From the NCBI GenBank assembly GCA_919902495.1, contig CAKKRC010000010.1:1-55251 (forward strand): DNA of 55,251 nucleotides, read 5' to 3'. Positions 8,644-17,046 of the stretch are shown here, in pieces. The stretch comes from Nitrospiria bacterium. GTDB taxonomy: Bacteria > Nitrospirota > UBA9217. Each line of letters opens with the position of its first letter. Positions within the stretch are counted from its first letter, which is position 1. The translations under genes and the position numbers were made by a program. Below the pieces are notes generated by a model that had not been told where the DNA came from, did no database searches, and worked only from the letters and a program-made list of their open reading frames with translations.

Positions 8644-11070
8644 ATGAAGAACGTTCTGGCATGTATCGTCATGACCGGTGTATTGGCAGGCGCGGTCCTT
8701 TCGTGCGGAGGAGGAGGAGGAGGGGGGACGCCGCCACCGCCGAACTTAGTTTCCCTGTCCACGGTGACCGCGCTCTATCCCGTGAACGGCGCGAACTGGA
8801 ACGATTACGCCAAGGGTGCCAGCGTGGCAACGGCCACCGACACACTGTGCTCCGCGGCGACCGATACGGCCTGCATGCACGGCGGCGAAAAGCGAGTGGT
8901 GACGGTGACGGGAAAGACATCCTGCGCCGGTCTCACAGCTACGGACGCCTTGAGCGCCTTCGATTGGACCTGTGACGCCAGCACCGGCACGGCTCGGTTC
9001 ATCTCGACCGGGCTGAAGGACGGAAAATACCTTTCGGACCTGTTGGACTTCACCACTCCGGGATGGAAGGCCAATGCAGTGACCGTGAACGACGGAGGGA
9101 CACTCTACTCAACCGCTTCTTCGGCGAACTGGTGGGCCAATCCGGTAGTCGCTGACAATGATGGGGGTTCATTACCAACGTCAGGTACGGTTTATATGGT
9201 GACCACCAGCATGAGCGGCACTTACACGTTCGGCGCCTCGAAGATCGCGCTGGTCAGCAAACCGGGTACGACGATAGCCGGACCAGGAACAAGCGCAACC
9301 ATCATCTGGGCGGACGGCTCTGGCAGCGCCAGAGACCACCTCTGGATCGAGGGCAAGGTGAATTTGGCAGGAGACCAGATCGGGGTCCGTCTTACCAGTG
9401 TCAGATTCTCAGTGCTCAAAGGAGTCACGGCTACGAACAGCACCACAGGCGGCGGGATTTCTCTGGAGGCTTCCACGAACAATAGTCTTTCAGACGTAAC
9501 GTCATCGTATCACGCCAGCACCGGCATCTCGCTTAATTCTGCCTCCAACAACAACACCCTCACGGGTATCACGGCATCGAATAACGGACAGCCGGGCGTG
9601 TGGATCTCCGCGTCTTCAAACAACACCCTCGACCTGGTCACGGCATCGAGCAATACCACTTACGGCGTCTATCTCGTTTCCGCATCGAGCAATACTCTCA
9701 CAAGGATCACTGCTTCGAATAATACCGCCCATGGCGTATACCTCAACTCATCATCGAACAGTAACAGGCTTTCCGAGATCACTGTTTCCGATAATGGCAA
9801 TGTGGGCGTTTACCTCAACTCCTCTTCAAGCAATACCATATTAGACGTCACGGCCTTAAAGAACGTGAACTTCGGTGTTCTGTTCAACGCCTCAAATAAC
9901 AACGCACTTACCGGTGTCCTGGCCAACAGCTGTGCCATCGGCGTTATGCTCTCCGGATCCTCATACAACAGGATTGCTACAGTCACCGCCACGAATAGCA
10001 CCAGCAACGGCGGTGTCGCTCTTGTTTCCTCCTCTCATAACATGTTTTCGGAGATCATGGCGTCGAATAACAGCGCTGGCATTAACGCCTCTACCTCGTC
10101 AAATGATAATACGTTCGCCAGGGTCACAGCCTCAAATAACGTGTACGGCGTCTTGCTTCAGACATCCTCCTCCAACGTCCTCGTCGGTGTAACTGCCTCG
10201 AATAACGAATCTTACGGCGTCTACCTCGACACAACGTCGAACAACACATTGGCCGGGGCCACGGCTACGAACAATAGCCTTGGGCTGTACTCGGCAACGG
10301 CTTCAACCAATAGGATTACGGATATTTCGGTAGCGCACAATAGTATGGGGGTTTACCTGGCTGCTTCATCTAACAGCAACAAGTTCAGCGGGCTTTTCAA
10401 GGTAGGAAATAACGGTGGCACGGATTGTTTCGTAGCCAGCGGAAGTACAAATCCCGGACTTGACGATGACACTGATCCATCCGATGTTGCTTCTGACGCT
10501 GATCACAACGGGTTATGCATCCAGCAAGGAAGTTCCGATTTCGGGACCGCTACTACCGGTGTTAGTCTTGCCGATTCATTTATCGACAAAGTATACGACG
10601 ACAGCGTGAATGCAAGCGATACCGGCAGTGCAGTGATCTACCCGATAGATCCCACAACCTACGACTGGTTGAAATTCGAGAACGCCTTCAGGGGATGGGG
10701 CAAAGATGGTGTTGTAGGCTCTTCCAGCAGTCAAGGCCGATGGACTACGGGCTTGGGAGCCATCTGGGACCGAAGCATCACAAGCGGTGATACGGTCATC
10801 AAGGGCATGCTTACCCTTCCCACGGGCACAGATACGCTTACGCACACCTGGTCCGATGCCTCGACGACCACGTTCCTGCGCAACGCGATCGAGATATCCG
10901 GCGACAGCGTCGGGGATGACGATCTGCTGTGCGAGTCGAACGACATCTGCCTCTACGCGCCGAACATCGGCTCCTATCAGGGCCATGGGAATCTGGTGTC
11001 CGCAGGGACGTTCACGAACGGAACAATCACCAGCGTCACGCTCATGAAGTACGAGACGAACGGGCGCTAA
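8644..11070 (+). CDS. Lipoprotein with right-handed parallel beta-helix (PbH1 repeats)
   Basis: 808-aa exported lipoprotein. The start at 8644 follows AAAGGAGGG; an in-frame upstream extension has no signal peptide. Lipobox VLSC, then seven Gly and a Pro run. An N-terminal ~200-residue module (VTALYPVNGANWNDY...) contains several Cys. The long centre is built from ~22-25-residue repeats ending in 'SNNNTLTGITASNN', characteristic of NosD/PbH1 beta-helices. A C-terminal module ends 'YQGHGNLVSAGTFTNG...'. The terminal modules match those of the protein at 23648 almost residue for residue, while the centres differ. Beta-helices often bind polysaccharide, but no catalytic site is visible and the role is unknown. 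Confidence 0.9.
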   Translation: MKNVLACIVMTGVLAGAVLSCGGGGGGGTPPPPNLVSLSTVTALYPVNGANWNDYAKGASVATATDTLCSAATDTACMHGGEKRVVTVTGKTSCAGLTATDALSAFDWTCDASTGTARFISTGLKDGKYLSDLLDFTTPGWKANAVTVNDGGTLYSTASSANWWANPVVADNDGGSLPTSGTVYMVTTSMSGTYTFGASKIALVSKPGTTIAGPGTSATIIWADGSGSARDHLWIEGKVNLAGDQIGVRLTSVRFSVLKGVTATNSTTGGGISLEASTNNSLSDVTSSYHASTGISLNSASNNNTLTGITASNNGQPGVWISASSNNTLDLVTASSNTTYGVYLVSASSNTLTRITASNNTAHGVYLNSSSNSNRLSEITVSDNGNVGVYLNSSSSNTILDVTALKNVNFGVLFNASNNNALTGVLANSCAIGVMLSGSSYNRIATVTATNSTSNGGVALVSSSHNMFSEIMASNNSAGINASTSSNDNTFARVTASNNVYGVLLQTSSSNVLVGVTASNNESYGVYLDTTSNNTLAGATATNNSLGLYSATASTNRITDISVAHNSMGVYLAASSNSNKFSGLFKVGNNGGTDCFVASGSTNPGLDDDTDPSDVASDADHNGLCIQQGSSDFGTATTGVSLADSFIDKVYDDSVNASDTGSAVIYPIDPTTYDWLKFENAFRGWGKDGVVGSSSSQGRWTTGLGAIWDRSITSGDTVIKGMLTLPTGTDTLTHTWSDASTTTFLRNAIEISGDSVGDDDLLCESNDICLYAPNIGSYQGHGNLVSAGTFTNGTITSVTLMKYETNGR

Positions 11071-11096
11071 CGCGTCAGCAGGCGCAAGATAATCAC

Positions 11097-11133
11097 GGCC
11101 CCCTGCCGGGTATTCGGCAGGGGGCCTTTTATT
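11097..11133 (+). terminator. Intrinsic terminator
   Basis: Perfect 11-bp stem (GGCCCCCTGCC / GGCAGGGGGCC) followed by TTTTATTT, directly after the beta-helix gene. The trailer GCCCTCTTGCC...GGATATAGTTCTGCATCGG leads into the rluD fragment. Confidence 0.92.
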
Positions 11134-11226
11134 TGCCCTCTTGCCTTCCTTCCCCCGGTAGGATATAGTTCTGCATCGGAGGACTTCTCCTCCGGGCACT
11201 GCTCTCAACATTAGCCCGACCTTCTT

Positions 11227-11523
11227 ATGCCCCAGAAAACCCTCATTGTCACCGACAGCCACACGGGCAAGCGCCTCGACATGTTCATCGCTCACTTCGA
11301 GGCGTACAGCTCCCGGAATCGCATCCAAACTTTTATCAAAGATGGTCTCGCCCTGGTGAACGGGAAACCGGAAAAGCCCAGCTACAAGGTCAGGGCCGGT
11401 TACACGGTGACGCTCGAACTTCCCGAACGGAAGATCCGCGAGGTTCTGCCCGAGAACATCCCGGTCCATGTTGGGAAAATTACCTTGACACCTTTAAACA
11501 ACGGGCATGACATTTATCTATAG
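11227..11523 (+). pseudogene. 5' fragment of rluD (S4 domain only)
   Basis: The first ~83 codons match the intact rluD at 17653 closely at protein and DNA level (MPQKTLIVTDSHTGKRLDMF...). Homology stops at ...LPENIPVHV. The whole catalytic domain is absent, and the frame ends after ~16 unrelated residues. The sequence after the break (CCTTGACACCTTT) resembles that just downstream of intact rluD (GATTGACACCTTT), so an internal deletion joining the 5' end to the downstream spacer is possible. A stand-alone S4 RNA-binding peptide could still be made but is unlikely to be functional. Confidence 0.85.
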
Positions 11524-11737
11524 CGTGACCCTGTCGGTACTATTCTTCCCCTTGGTAATTCTTTAGTAGACAGTTGCATTTGCCCCCGTGGGCGGCACCA
11601 CCAGGTCTTTCGAGCAAAGGGAACATGCCATGGTTTCCGGATTCTGCTCATTGGATCGCAGGCTTTCCGCAGCGTCATCTCCGTCTCACAGACACATCTC
11701 TACCTCTGCGTCATCCTTACCTTTTTCAGCCCACTGT

Positions 11738-11760
11738 CCTGCCGTCACATTGACGGCAGG
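11738..11760 (+). promoter_or_regulatory. Perfect 10-bp hairpin in the leader of the lipoprotein gene at 11788
   Basis: CCTGCCGTCA / TGACGGCAGG with a 3-base loop, 27 bases before the ATG and followed by TTTCGCAAAGGGAGG. It has no T-run, so it is not a terminator. A similar but degenerate leader (GGCGGCACC...GAGCAAAGGGAACATGCCATG) lies at about 11590-11630, suggesting a partial duplication. The gap 11524-11787 holds nothing else. Confidence 0.4.
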
Positions 11761-11787
11761 AGCGTTTCGCAAAGGGAGGACCTTGCC

Positions 11788-13075
11788 ATGAAGACGATAC
11801 GGTTCCTTTCCCTATTCGTGCTATTGTTCGCTGGTGTCATACTGCTGGCAACTTGCGGAGGCGGCGGCGGGGGCGCCGGTGCTCCCGCTGGCGGTGGTGG
11901 GGGTGGGGGCGGAGGTGGCACGCCCCCCCCCGGCAGGCCCGGTGTTCAGTGGATTTGATTTTTCCCTGGCAACGGGGAACTTTTGGGAGTACCGATGGGA
12001 TTACTATGAGAACAGCTGGGCCCAGGGGAGCACTCCTTCGACAACGAATGATAAAGGCAGGTTCTGGGTGGTCCTTGGTTCGCCGACAACGATCCAGGGG
12101 ATCACCGCCTATGCTGTGAAGCTCTACGGGAAGAGCAGGAACACCGACAGGTCCTTCTCGCCCCGCTGGAAATACATCGCCATGACCAATAACGAGATAT
12201 TGGGGTCCACGGACGGAACGACGCTCACCTCGATCTTTGACGCTCAGACGGGCCAGTGGCCGGGAGGGGGTTTCTTTTCTACCCTCCCGGGAAGTACCTT
12301 GATCCTCGCGCAGAACGGCACGATCAGTACCTACAATACCTACATCTCGGGAACGGCGATCGTCGCGGGTCGGTCTGCGAGCCAGAGCCAGTGTCAGTAT
12401 TTCCCGGGCGTCGGGACGATCTGCGGCGACAGCTCGTACAATTACACGGAGAACGAGTATTATCGGCCGAACGTCGGCCCGGTCGCTTATTATTACTACA
12501 ACACATTCTCAGACTGCGGAGGCGGGTTCTGCTCCGGGGCGACATGGCGGCACAACGCCGGGTTGACCGCGTCCTCCCGCAACGGACAGACGAATCCGCT
12601 CGTGACGGGTGTCACGTCGATCAATAACGCAGCAACCGCGACAAGCATATCGACGTCCAATCCCGCGATGGGTTCGATCTATCAGCCGAGCCTGGTAAAC
12701 TCGAACATGACCCAGATCAATGTCACCGTCGTTGACGACCAGGGCAATACGGTCAACAGCTATCAGCCCTATGTGGAGAACTGGTATACCTTTACGCTTG
12801 TTTCCGCGAAAACGGTAACGGTGACCCTGAGCTTCGAGGGCAGCCCGTCCAATACGGACCTGGACCTGTTCTTGTTCAGCTATGCGAGCAATGCTCTGAG
12901 CACGTTCCGCGGCTACAGCGTGCATGACAATCCGGCGAGCACGGACCAGCACGAGCGGATCGTGGTGCAATCGCTGCCTGCGGGGACCTATAGGATCGGT
13001 GTCGACCATGCCGCGCCGCTTGCGGTATTTCCCTCGAACTCTCCGGGCGTTGCGTATACGCTGGAACTCGAGTAG
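11788..13075 (+). pseudogene. Poly-Gly lipoprotein with PPC-like C-terminus, frameshifted at a C9 tract
   Basis: The signal peptide (ATG 11788 after AAAGGGAGG) reads MKTIRFLSLFVLLFAGVILL with an LATC lipobox and a long poly-Gly/Pro linker, then hits a stop at ~11956. The body, about 375 residues from FSGFDFSLATGNFWEYRW onward, is in the next frame. The frames join at nine C (11923-11931); eight would restore one ORF reading ...TPPPAGPVFSG. The body has a Tyr-rich middle and a C-terminal ~110 residues like bacterial pre-peptidase (PPC) domains (YTFTL...LDLFLF...LPAGTYRIGVD). The alternative start at 11834 gives no signal peptide. It may be phase-variable, a true pseudogene, or a sequencing error. 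Confidence 0.75.
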
Positions 13076-13145
13076 CTCTGCAGAAGTGCCATATGCCTGC
13101 CATATACGCGTGGCGGGCCGGTGAGAAGCGGGCGGAAATCTTCAT

Positions 13146-13172
13146 GGGGCATGCAGCCATGCATGCCCCTTT
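13146..13172 (+). terminator. Intrinsic terminator
   Basis: Perfect 10-bp stem GGGGCATGCA / TGCATGCCCC, loop GCCA, followed by TTTACTTTG. The remaining gap to 13399 contains TTGACA (13246) and TATAAT (13283), but their spacing is too long for a single promoter. Nothing else was seen there. Confidence 0.88.
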
Positions 13173-13399
13173 ACTTTGCTCTCTTGCGCTTCGTTCCCCG
13201 TCCAGGAAATTTCACTTTACAAGCGTTCTGAACGAGCGTATCCTTTTGACATTCCTTCCAGATTCATACCTGAATTACACGTTATAATTGAATACGTTTT
13301 GTTTCCTGATGAGGAATTGCAGTCTGCATTACCAGGTTTCTGGTTTTCGTGCAAGATCGCGATTGATGATTCTACTCTGATATAGAGGAGGTGCCCGTC

Positions 13400-14653
13400 A
13401 TGTTCATGCTAAGAGAAGTGGCCAGATGTGCAGTCATCGGTTCGCTCGTACTTGTCTTGTCGTTCGCGTGCTTGAGTTGCGGTGGAGGCGGCGGGGGCGG
13501 GGTAGGAGGCGGGGGGGGTGTGCCGCAGCTTTCGCTCACGACGTTCCAGGCAGCGTCCATGGTCATCGGGCAAGCGGATTTTTCCGGGACAAGCCCGAAC
13601 CGGGGAGGAACTGCGGATTCGAACACTATCGGCGGCATTTCGGGAAATCCATTCGTATCCGGAACGAAGCTCTTCCTTCCCGATCCCAGCAATAACCGGG
13701 TGTTGGTGTTCAACAGCGTGCCGACCGTAACCAATGCCAGCGCCGACCTTGTGCTCGGCCAGCCGAACTTTACGACAACGACTACAGGGACTTCCGCGCA
13801 GAAGATGAACTATCCGGGGACCGTGAAAGTAGACAGCGGCAAACTGTTCGTCGCCGACTGGTCCAATAACCGCGTGCTGATCTGGAATACGATCCCCACA
13901 ACGAACGGTCAGGCGGCCGACGTGGTCGTGGGGCAGACGGCCTTCGGCGTCAATACGAACGCATGCGCTGCCAACCGTCTTTACAGTCCGACCAGCCTGT
14001 TCGTGGTCAATGGCAAGCTCATTGTCTCCGACATGGACAACAGCCGTATCCTCATCTGGAACACGATTCCCACGGCGAACGGACAAGCGGCTGACCTGGT
14101 CATCGGTCAGAACTCGTTCACGACCTGCATGTCCAACGATGACAATCAAAACGGCGCTGATGACCTCGCACCGACGGCCAGGACGCTCTCCCAGCCCAAT
14201 GACATCTGGAGCGACGGGACGCGCCTTATTATCGCAGACGCCCAGAACAACAATCGCATCCTGATCTGGAACACGTTCCCTACAGCCAACTTTACGCCCG
14301 CGGACGTGGTGGTCGGCCAGCCGAACATGACGACCGCTTCGGGCGCTGCCACTGACAGCAAACTGAACTATCCGGGTTACATCGATTCGAACGGCACGCA
14401 GCTAGTTGTGGCGGATATGGACAACAACCGGGTGCTGATCTGGAACGCGATTCCGACAACGAACGGACAGGCGGCTGCCGTGGTCCTCGGCCAGTCCACG
14501 TTCACGAACAGTGCTGGGAATGATGACAACCAGGACGGGGTCCCCGATGCAACCGCAAGCAACAGAACGCTGAGCGGGCCCGCGGGTGTGTGGATCTATG
14601 GCAGCAAGCTGATCGTCGCGGATGGCAACTACCGGTATCTCATATATGAATAG
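13400..14653 (+). CDS. Poly-Gly lipoprotein with six NHL-like repeats
   Basis: 417-aa exported lipoprotein. The ATG at 13400 follows GAGGAGGTG; the GTG at 13391 lies within the ribosome site and is not used. The signal peptide ends in an LSC lipobox followed by Gly7-Val-Gly5. Six repeats of ~55-65 residues follow, each with 'ADVVVGQ.xF', a strand 'GKLFVADWSNNRVLIWN' and the linker 'IPTTNGQ'. The 'NNRVLIWN' strand is the NHL-type blade signature, so a six-bladed propeller is likely. Repeats four and six contain 'NDDNQNGADD'-like acidic loops that could bind Ca2+. No enzyme motif was seen. The terminator behind it has been invaded by a group II intron. Confidence 0.9.
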   Translation: MFMLREVARCAVIGSLVLVLSFACLSCGGGGGGGVGGGGGVPQLSLTTFQAASMVIGQADFSGTSPNRGGTADSNTIGGISGNPFVSGTKLFLPDPSNNRVLVFNSVPTVTNASADLVLGQPNFTTTTTGTSAQKMNYPGTVKVDSGKLFVADWSNNRVLIWNTIPTTNGQAADVVVGQTAFGVNTNACAANRLYSPTSLFVVNGKLIVSDMDNSRILIWNTIPTANGQAADLVIGQNSFTTCMSNDDNQNGADDLAPTARTLSQPNDIWSDGTRLIIADAQNNNRILIWNTFPTANFTPADVVVGQPNMTTASGAATDSKLNYPGYIDSNGTQLVVADMDNNRVLIWNAIPTTNGQAAAVVLGQSTFTNSAGNDDNQDGVPDATASNRTLSGPAGVWIYGSKLIVADGNYRYLIYE

Positions 14654-14685
14654 CAAATGAGACTGTCATGAAAAGGATTTGCCGT

Positions 14686-14718
14686 GGGGCATGCCGCGAG
14701 GCATGCCCCTTTTTCTTT
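14686..14718 (+). terminator. Intrinsic terminator, target of the group II intron
   Basis: Perfect 10-bp stem GGGGCATGCC / GGCATGCCCC, loop GCGA, then TTTTTCTTT. The intron begins at the next base. Class C introns are known to insert just behind such hairpins. Confidence 0.92.
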
Positions 14719-15098
14719 GTGCGCCCGGCAGGGCGCACTCACTTGGAGGTGTAAGTCCTCTACGGACCCTGATGACGGGAACCGTTAGCCGAACCGCAAG
14801 GGCTGTCGCCGCGAGGCGAGGTCTGAAGGAAGCGGTACGCAAATCCCCGGCTCGAGGAACACGAAGCGCATACGAGGCAGCCGCGTCTGGGCGAGAAGGC
14901 AAAGACATTCAAAGCCCGATAGTCATTCGGAAGGCGCGGTTGTAGATGCGACGGGTATATGGGGAGAAAGTGGGTGCGCAATACCCGGGGAGGTCTGCAT
15001 GCTTGCCGTAAGGCTATCATCGTCAAGAGACGGTGGGACGAGCGTGCAGAAGTCAGCCGAGGGCATAGTAGTCCCGCGCACGGGATGAAGGCCCGAAC

Positions 15099-16532
15099 AT
15101 GGAAGGTCGGAGGGGTGCCGAAGTCTTGATGAACGAAGGAGACGCACAAAGGAAGGCTGAGATGCCTGAGGACTCCCGGAGGGCAGCGGGCGGAACCCGC
15201 CAGAGTACGGAGAGAGCGCGTCAAACGTCCGCGGCGGCAGAGGAGAACACCCAGCCGGAAGCAACGAAGCTCTTAGAGGAGGTATTGCGCCGCGAGAACC
15301 TGATTGTTGCCCTGCAGCGTGTCAAGTCGAACAAAGGAGCTCCGGGAACGGACGGCATGACCGTCGAAGAACTCCCGGTCCACCTTAGAACGCACTGGCC
15401 GTGCATCCGGAAAGAGTTGCTGGACGGGACGTACATCCCCGCCCCGGTTCGGAGGGTAGAGATACCGAAACCGGACGGGAAGGGAACACGCCCGCTCGGA
15501 ATCCCCACCGTCCTCGACCGGTTCATCGAACAAGCCATTTTGCAGATACTGACTCCAATCTTCGATCCCCACTTCAGCGAGAACAGCTATGGCTTCCGTC
15601 CCGGACGCGGCTGTCAGGATGCGATCAAGGCAGCCCGCAGCCACGTGGAAGCGGGTTATCGCTTTGTAGTGGATATGGATCTGGAGAAATTCTTTGACCG
15701 AGTTAACCACGACGTGCTCATGGCACGGGTGGCCAGACGGGTAAAGGACAAAAGACTTCTCCGACTCATCGGCCGTTATCTCAAGGCCGGGATTATGATC
15801 GAAGGAGTTATCCAGAGCCACGAAGAAGGGACACCCCAGGGAGGGCCGCTCTCGCCGCTCCTATCCAACATCCTGCTGGATGATCTGGACAAAGAGCTGG
15901 AGCGAAGAGGCCGCCGTTTCTGCCGCTATGCCGACGACTGCAACATTTACGTCAAGTCCAAGGCTGCGGGAGAACAGGCGATGCGGTCCATCACCCGGTA
16001 TCTTGCAAAGAAGCTGCGCTTAACGGTGAACAGGGAGAAGAGTGCGGTAGGTCGTCCCTGGGAACGCAAATTCCTGGGATATACCATGACCTATCACCTT
16101 CGGCCAAAGCTCAAAGTGGCCCATAACTCCATCAAGAGAGCCAAGGCCCGAATCCGCGAGATCATCCGAAAGGGCCGGGGACGCTCTCTGCCGCAAGTGA
16201 CCAGAGAACTGACCGTGTTCCTTCGCGGATGGGTGAACTACTTCCGGCTATCCCAAGTAAAGAACGCCTTCGAGGAACTGGACCAATGGAGACGGAGAAA
16301 GCTGCGCCTGATCCTGTGGCGGCAATGGAAAGCGCCGCGCACCAGAGCCAAGAAGCTGATCGAACGAGGGATAGAAAAGACGAGGGCGCGTATCTCGGCC
16401 TACAATGGTCGAGGGCCATGGTGGAATGCCGGAGCGTCACATATAAATGCTGCGGTACCCGCCAACTGGCTGCATAATCAAGGACTCATGAGCCTTCTTG
16501 CAGAGCATCATCGCTTAACAAGCCTTGCATGA
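15099..16532 (+). CDS. ltrA: Group II intron reverse transcriptase/maturase (LtrA family, class C)
   Basis: Intron-encoded protein for splicing and target-primed reverse transcription. Seen: RT domains with TDGMTVEELP, FRPGRGCQDA, DMDLEKFFDRVNHD, EGTPQGGPLSPLL and the catalytic RYADDCNIYV, then the thumb and maturase (domain X) segment with RGWVNYFRL. No HNH endonuclease domain is present, as expected for class C. At 477 aa it appears full length with no frameshift, so the intron may be active. Start uncertain: ATG 15099 or ATG 15129 (both upstream of the conserved region); neither has a strong ribosome site. The stop abuts domain V. Confidence 0.95.
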   Translation: MEGRRGAEVLMNEGDAQRKAEMPEDSRRAAGGTRQSTERARQTSAAAEENTQPEATKLLEEVLRRENLIVALQRVKSNKGAPGTDGMTVEELPVHLRTHWPCIRKELLDGTYIPAPVRRVEIPKPDGKGTRPLGIPTVLDRFIEQAILQILTPIFDPHFSENSYGFRPGRGCQDAIKAARSHVEAGYRFVVDMDLEKFFDRVNHDVLMARVARRVKDKRLLRLIGRYLKAGIMIEGVIQSHEEGTPQGGPLSPLLSNILLDDLDKELERRGRRFCRYADDCNIYVKSKAAGEQAMRSITRYLAKKLRLTVNREKSAVGRPWERKFLGYTMTYHLRPKLKVAHNSIKRAKARIREIIRKGRGRSLPQVTRELTVFLRGWVNYFRLSQVKNAFEELDQWRRRKLRLILWRQWKAPRTRAKKLIERGIEKTRARISAYNGRGPWWNAGASHINAAVPANWLHNQGLMSLLAEHHRLTSLA

Positions 16533-16564
16533 ACCGCCGTATGCCGAACGGCACGTACGGTGGT
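16532..16564 (+). ncRNA. Group II intron domain V hairpin
   Basis: The stem ACCGCCGTA / GTACGGTGGT with a distal stem-loop (TGCCGAACGGCA) forms the ~34-nt catalytic domain V. It lies just after the RT stop codon, followed by GTGAGAGG and the domain VI hairpin. Confidence 0.8.
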
Positions 16565-16669
16565 GTGAGAGGCTGGGGCCGCGAGGCCCCCGCCTACTCG
16601 ATCCCCCTTGCACTCCCCGACCTGCTGGTATATAGTTCTCCGCAGATCACGATCTATCGGACCGATTGC

Positions 16670-16735
16670 ATGCCCCGGAAAACCCTTGCCGACTCCGACG
16701 GCCCCGATGACTGGCGGCTTGAGAAGGAAATCGAA
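16670..16735 (+). pseudogene. Short, chimeric rluD 5' fragment
   Basis: ATGCCCCGGAAAACCCT matches the rluD start (ATGCCCCAGAAAACCCT). After ~30 bases it continues with CCCGATGACTGG...CTTGAGAAGGAAATCG, which resembles the spacer just upstream of intact rluD (CCCGATGTCCCG...CTTGAGAAGGAAAGCG at ~17588). Upstream, GGTATATAGTTCTCCGCAG resembles the leader of the 11227 fragment. It is a scrambled relic; the 50-codon frame has no recognisable product. Confidence 0.6.
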
Positions 16736-16798
16736 TCAGAAAAATTGCTGCAGCGTTGCAACGCCGATCTCGTCAGAGAAGCATCTCATATAAACCAG

Positions 16799-16843
16799 TT
16801 GACGGTATCATTCATGCTATGATACTATGCAATTGTACAATTG
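16799..16843 (+). promoter_or_regulatory. sigma70 promoter with palindromic operator for the toxin-antitoxin pair
   Basis: TTGACG (16799-16804) with TACTAT (16823-16828, 18-bp spacer) or GATACT (16821, 16-bp spacer). Immediately downstream is a perfect 14-bp palindrome CAATTGTACAATTG (16830-16843), at the expected transcription start. This placement fits autorepression by the antitoxin or toxin-antitoxin complex (inference). Confidence 0.7.
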
Positions 16844-16860
16844 TAACGAGGTGAAAACAG

Positions 16861-17043
16861 ATGCTTTCTACTCTTAAAGATGCCGTGATGTCCATCAAAA
16901 CCGTTCAGTCAGGACAGAAGCCGAAAGGGAACGTCTCTGACGGGCTGTTGGGTAAGTATGCGGGTATTGTTCCGGAAGGAAAAACATCCGCGGAGTTCGT
17001 CCGGGAAGAGCGGGCTTCGGCCTACGGCAAAGTGAAAAAATAG
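16861..17043 (+). CDS. Putative antitoxin of a PIN-type toxin-antitoxin pair
   Basis: 60-aa basic protein with a ribosome site (AACGAGGTG) and the stop only three bases before the PIN gene. The N-terminal ~25 residues are Lys-rich. The C-terminal part (GLLGKYAGIVPEGKTSAEFVREERA) resembles the tail with which VapB-like antitoxins wrap PIN toxins. I do not recognise the DNA-binding fold. Assignment rests on size, position and the operator upstream. Codon use is like that of its neighbours. Confidence 0.7.
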   Translation: MLSTLKDAVMSIKTVQSGQKPKGNVSDGLLGKYAGIVPEGKTSAEFVREERASAYGKVKK

Positions 17044-17046
17044 ACA

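Larger units (their letters stand above)
14719..16599 (+). mobile_element. Group IIC intron with encoded reverse transcriptase
   Basis: Begins GTGCGCCC (GUGYG consensus) directly after a terminator T-run and ends near CCGCCTACTC. The length, ~1.88 kb, is usual for class C. The 5' domain I segment (14719-15098) carries typical class C sequence (CTTGGAGGTGTAAGTCCTC). Domain IV holds the RT gene, with a domain V hairpin at 16532-16564 and a domain VI hairpin (GGGGCCGCGAGGCCCC) just after it. Joining exon sides gives TTTCTTT-GATCCCCCTTGCACTCC, which matches the trailers behind the neighbouring terminators. The right boundary is uncertain by about five bases. Confidence 0.92.

Noticed and set aside
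11588-11791. Small ORF before the frameshifted lipoprotein
   Set aside because: Ser-rich sequence without signal peptide or family; it overlaps the leader hairpin and looks like a degenerate duplicate of the leader.
13246-13288. Promoter TTGACA...TATAAT before the NHL lipoprotein
   Set aside because: The boxes are 31 bases apart, too far for a sigma70 promoter; either box may still act with another partner.
15099-16532. Reverse transcriptase as the missing DGR RT
   Set aside because: Its sequence, flanking intron domains and terminator insertion site are those of a group IIC intron maturase, and the gene lies 13 kb from the variable proteins.
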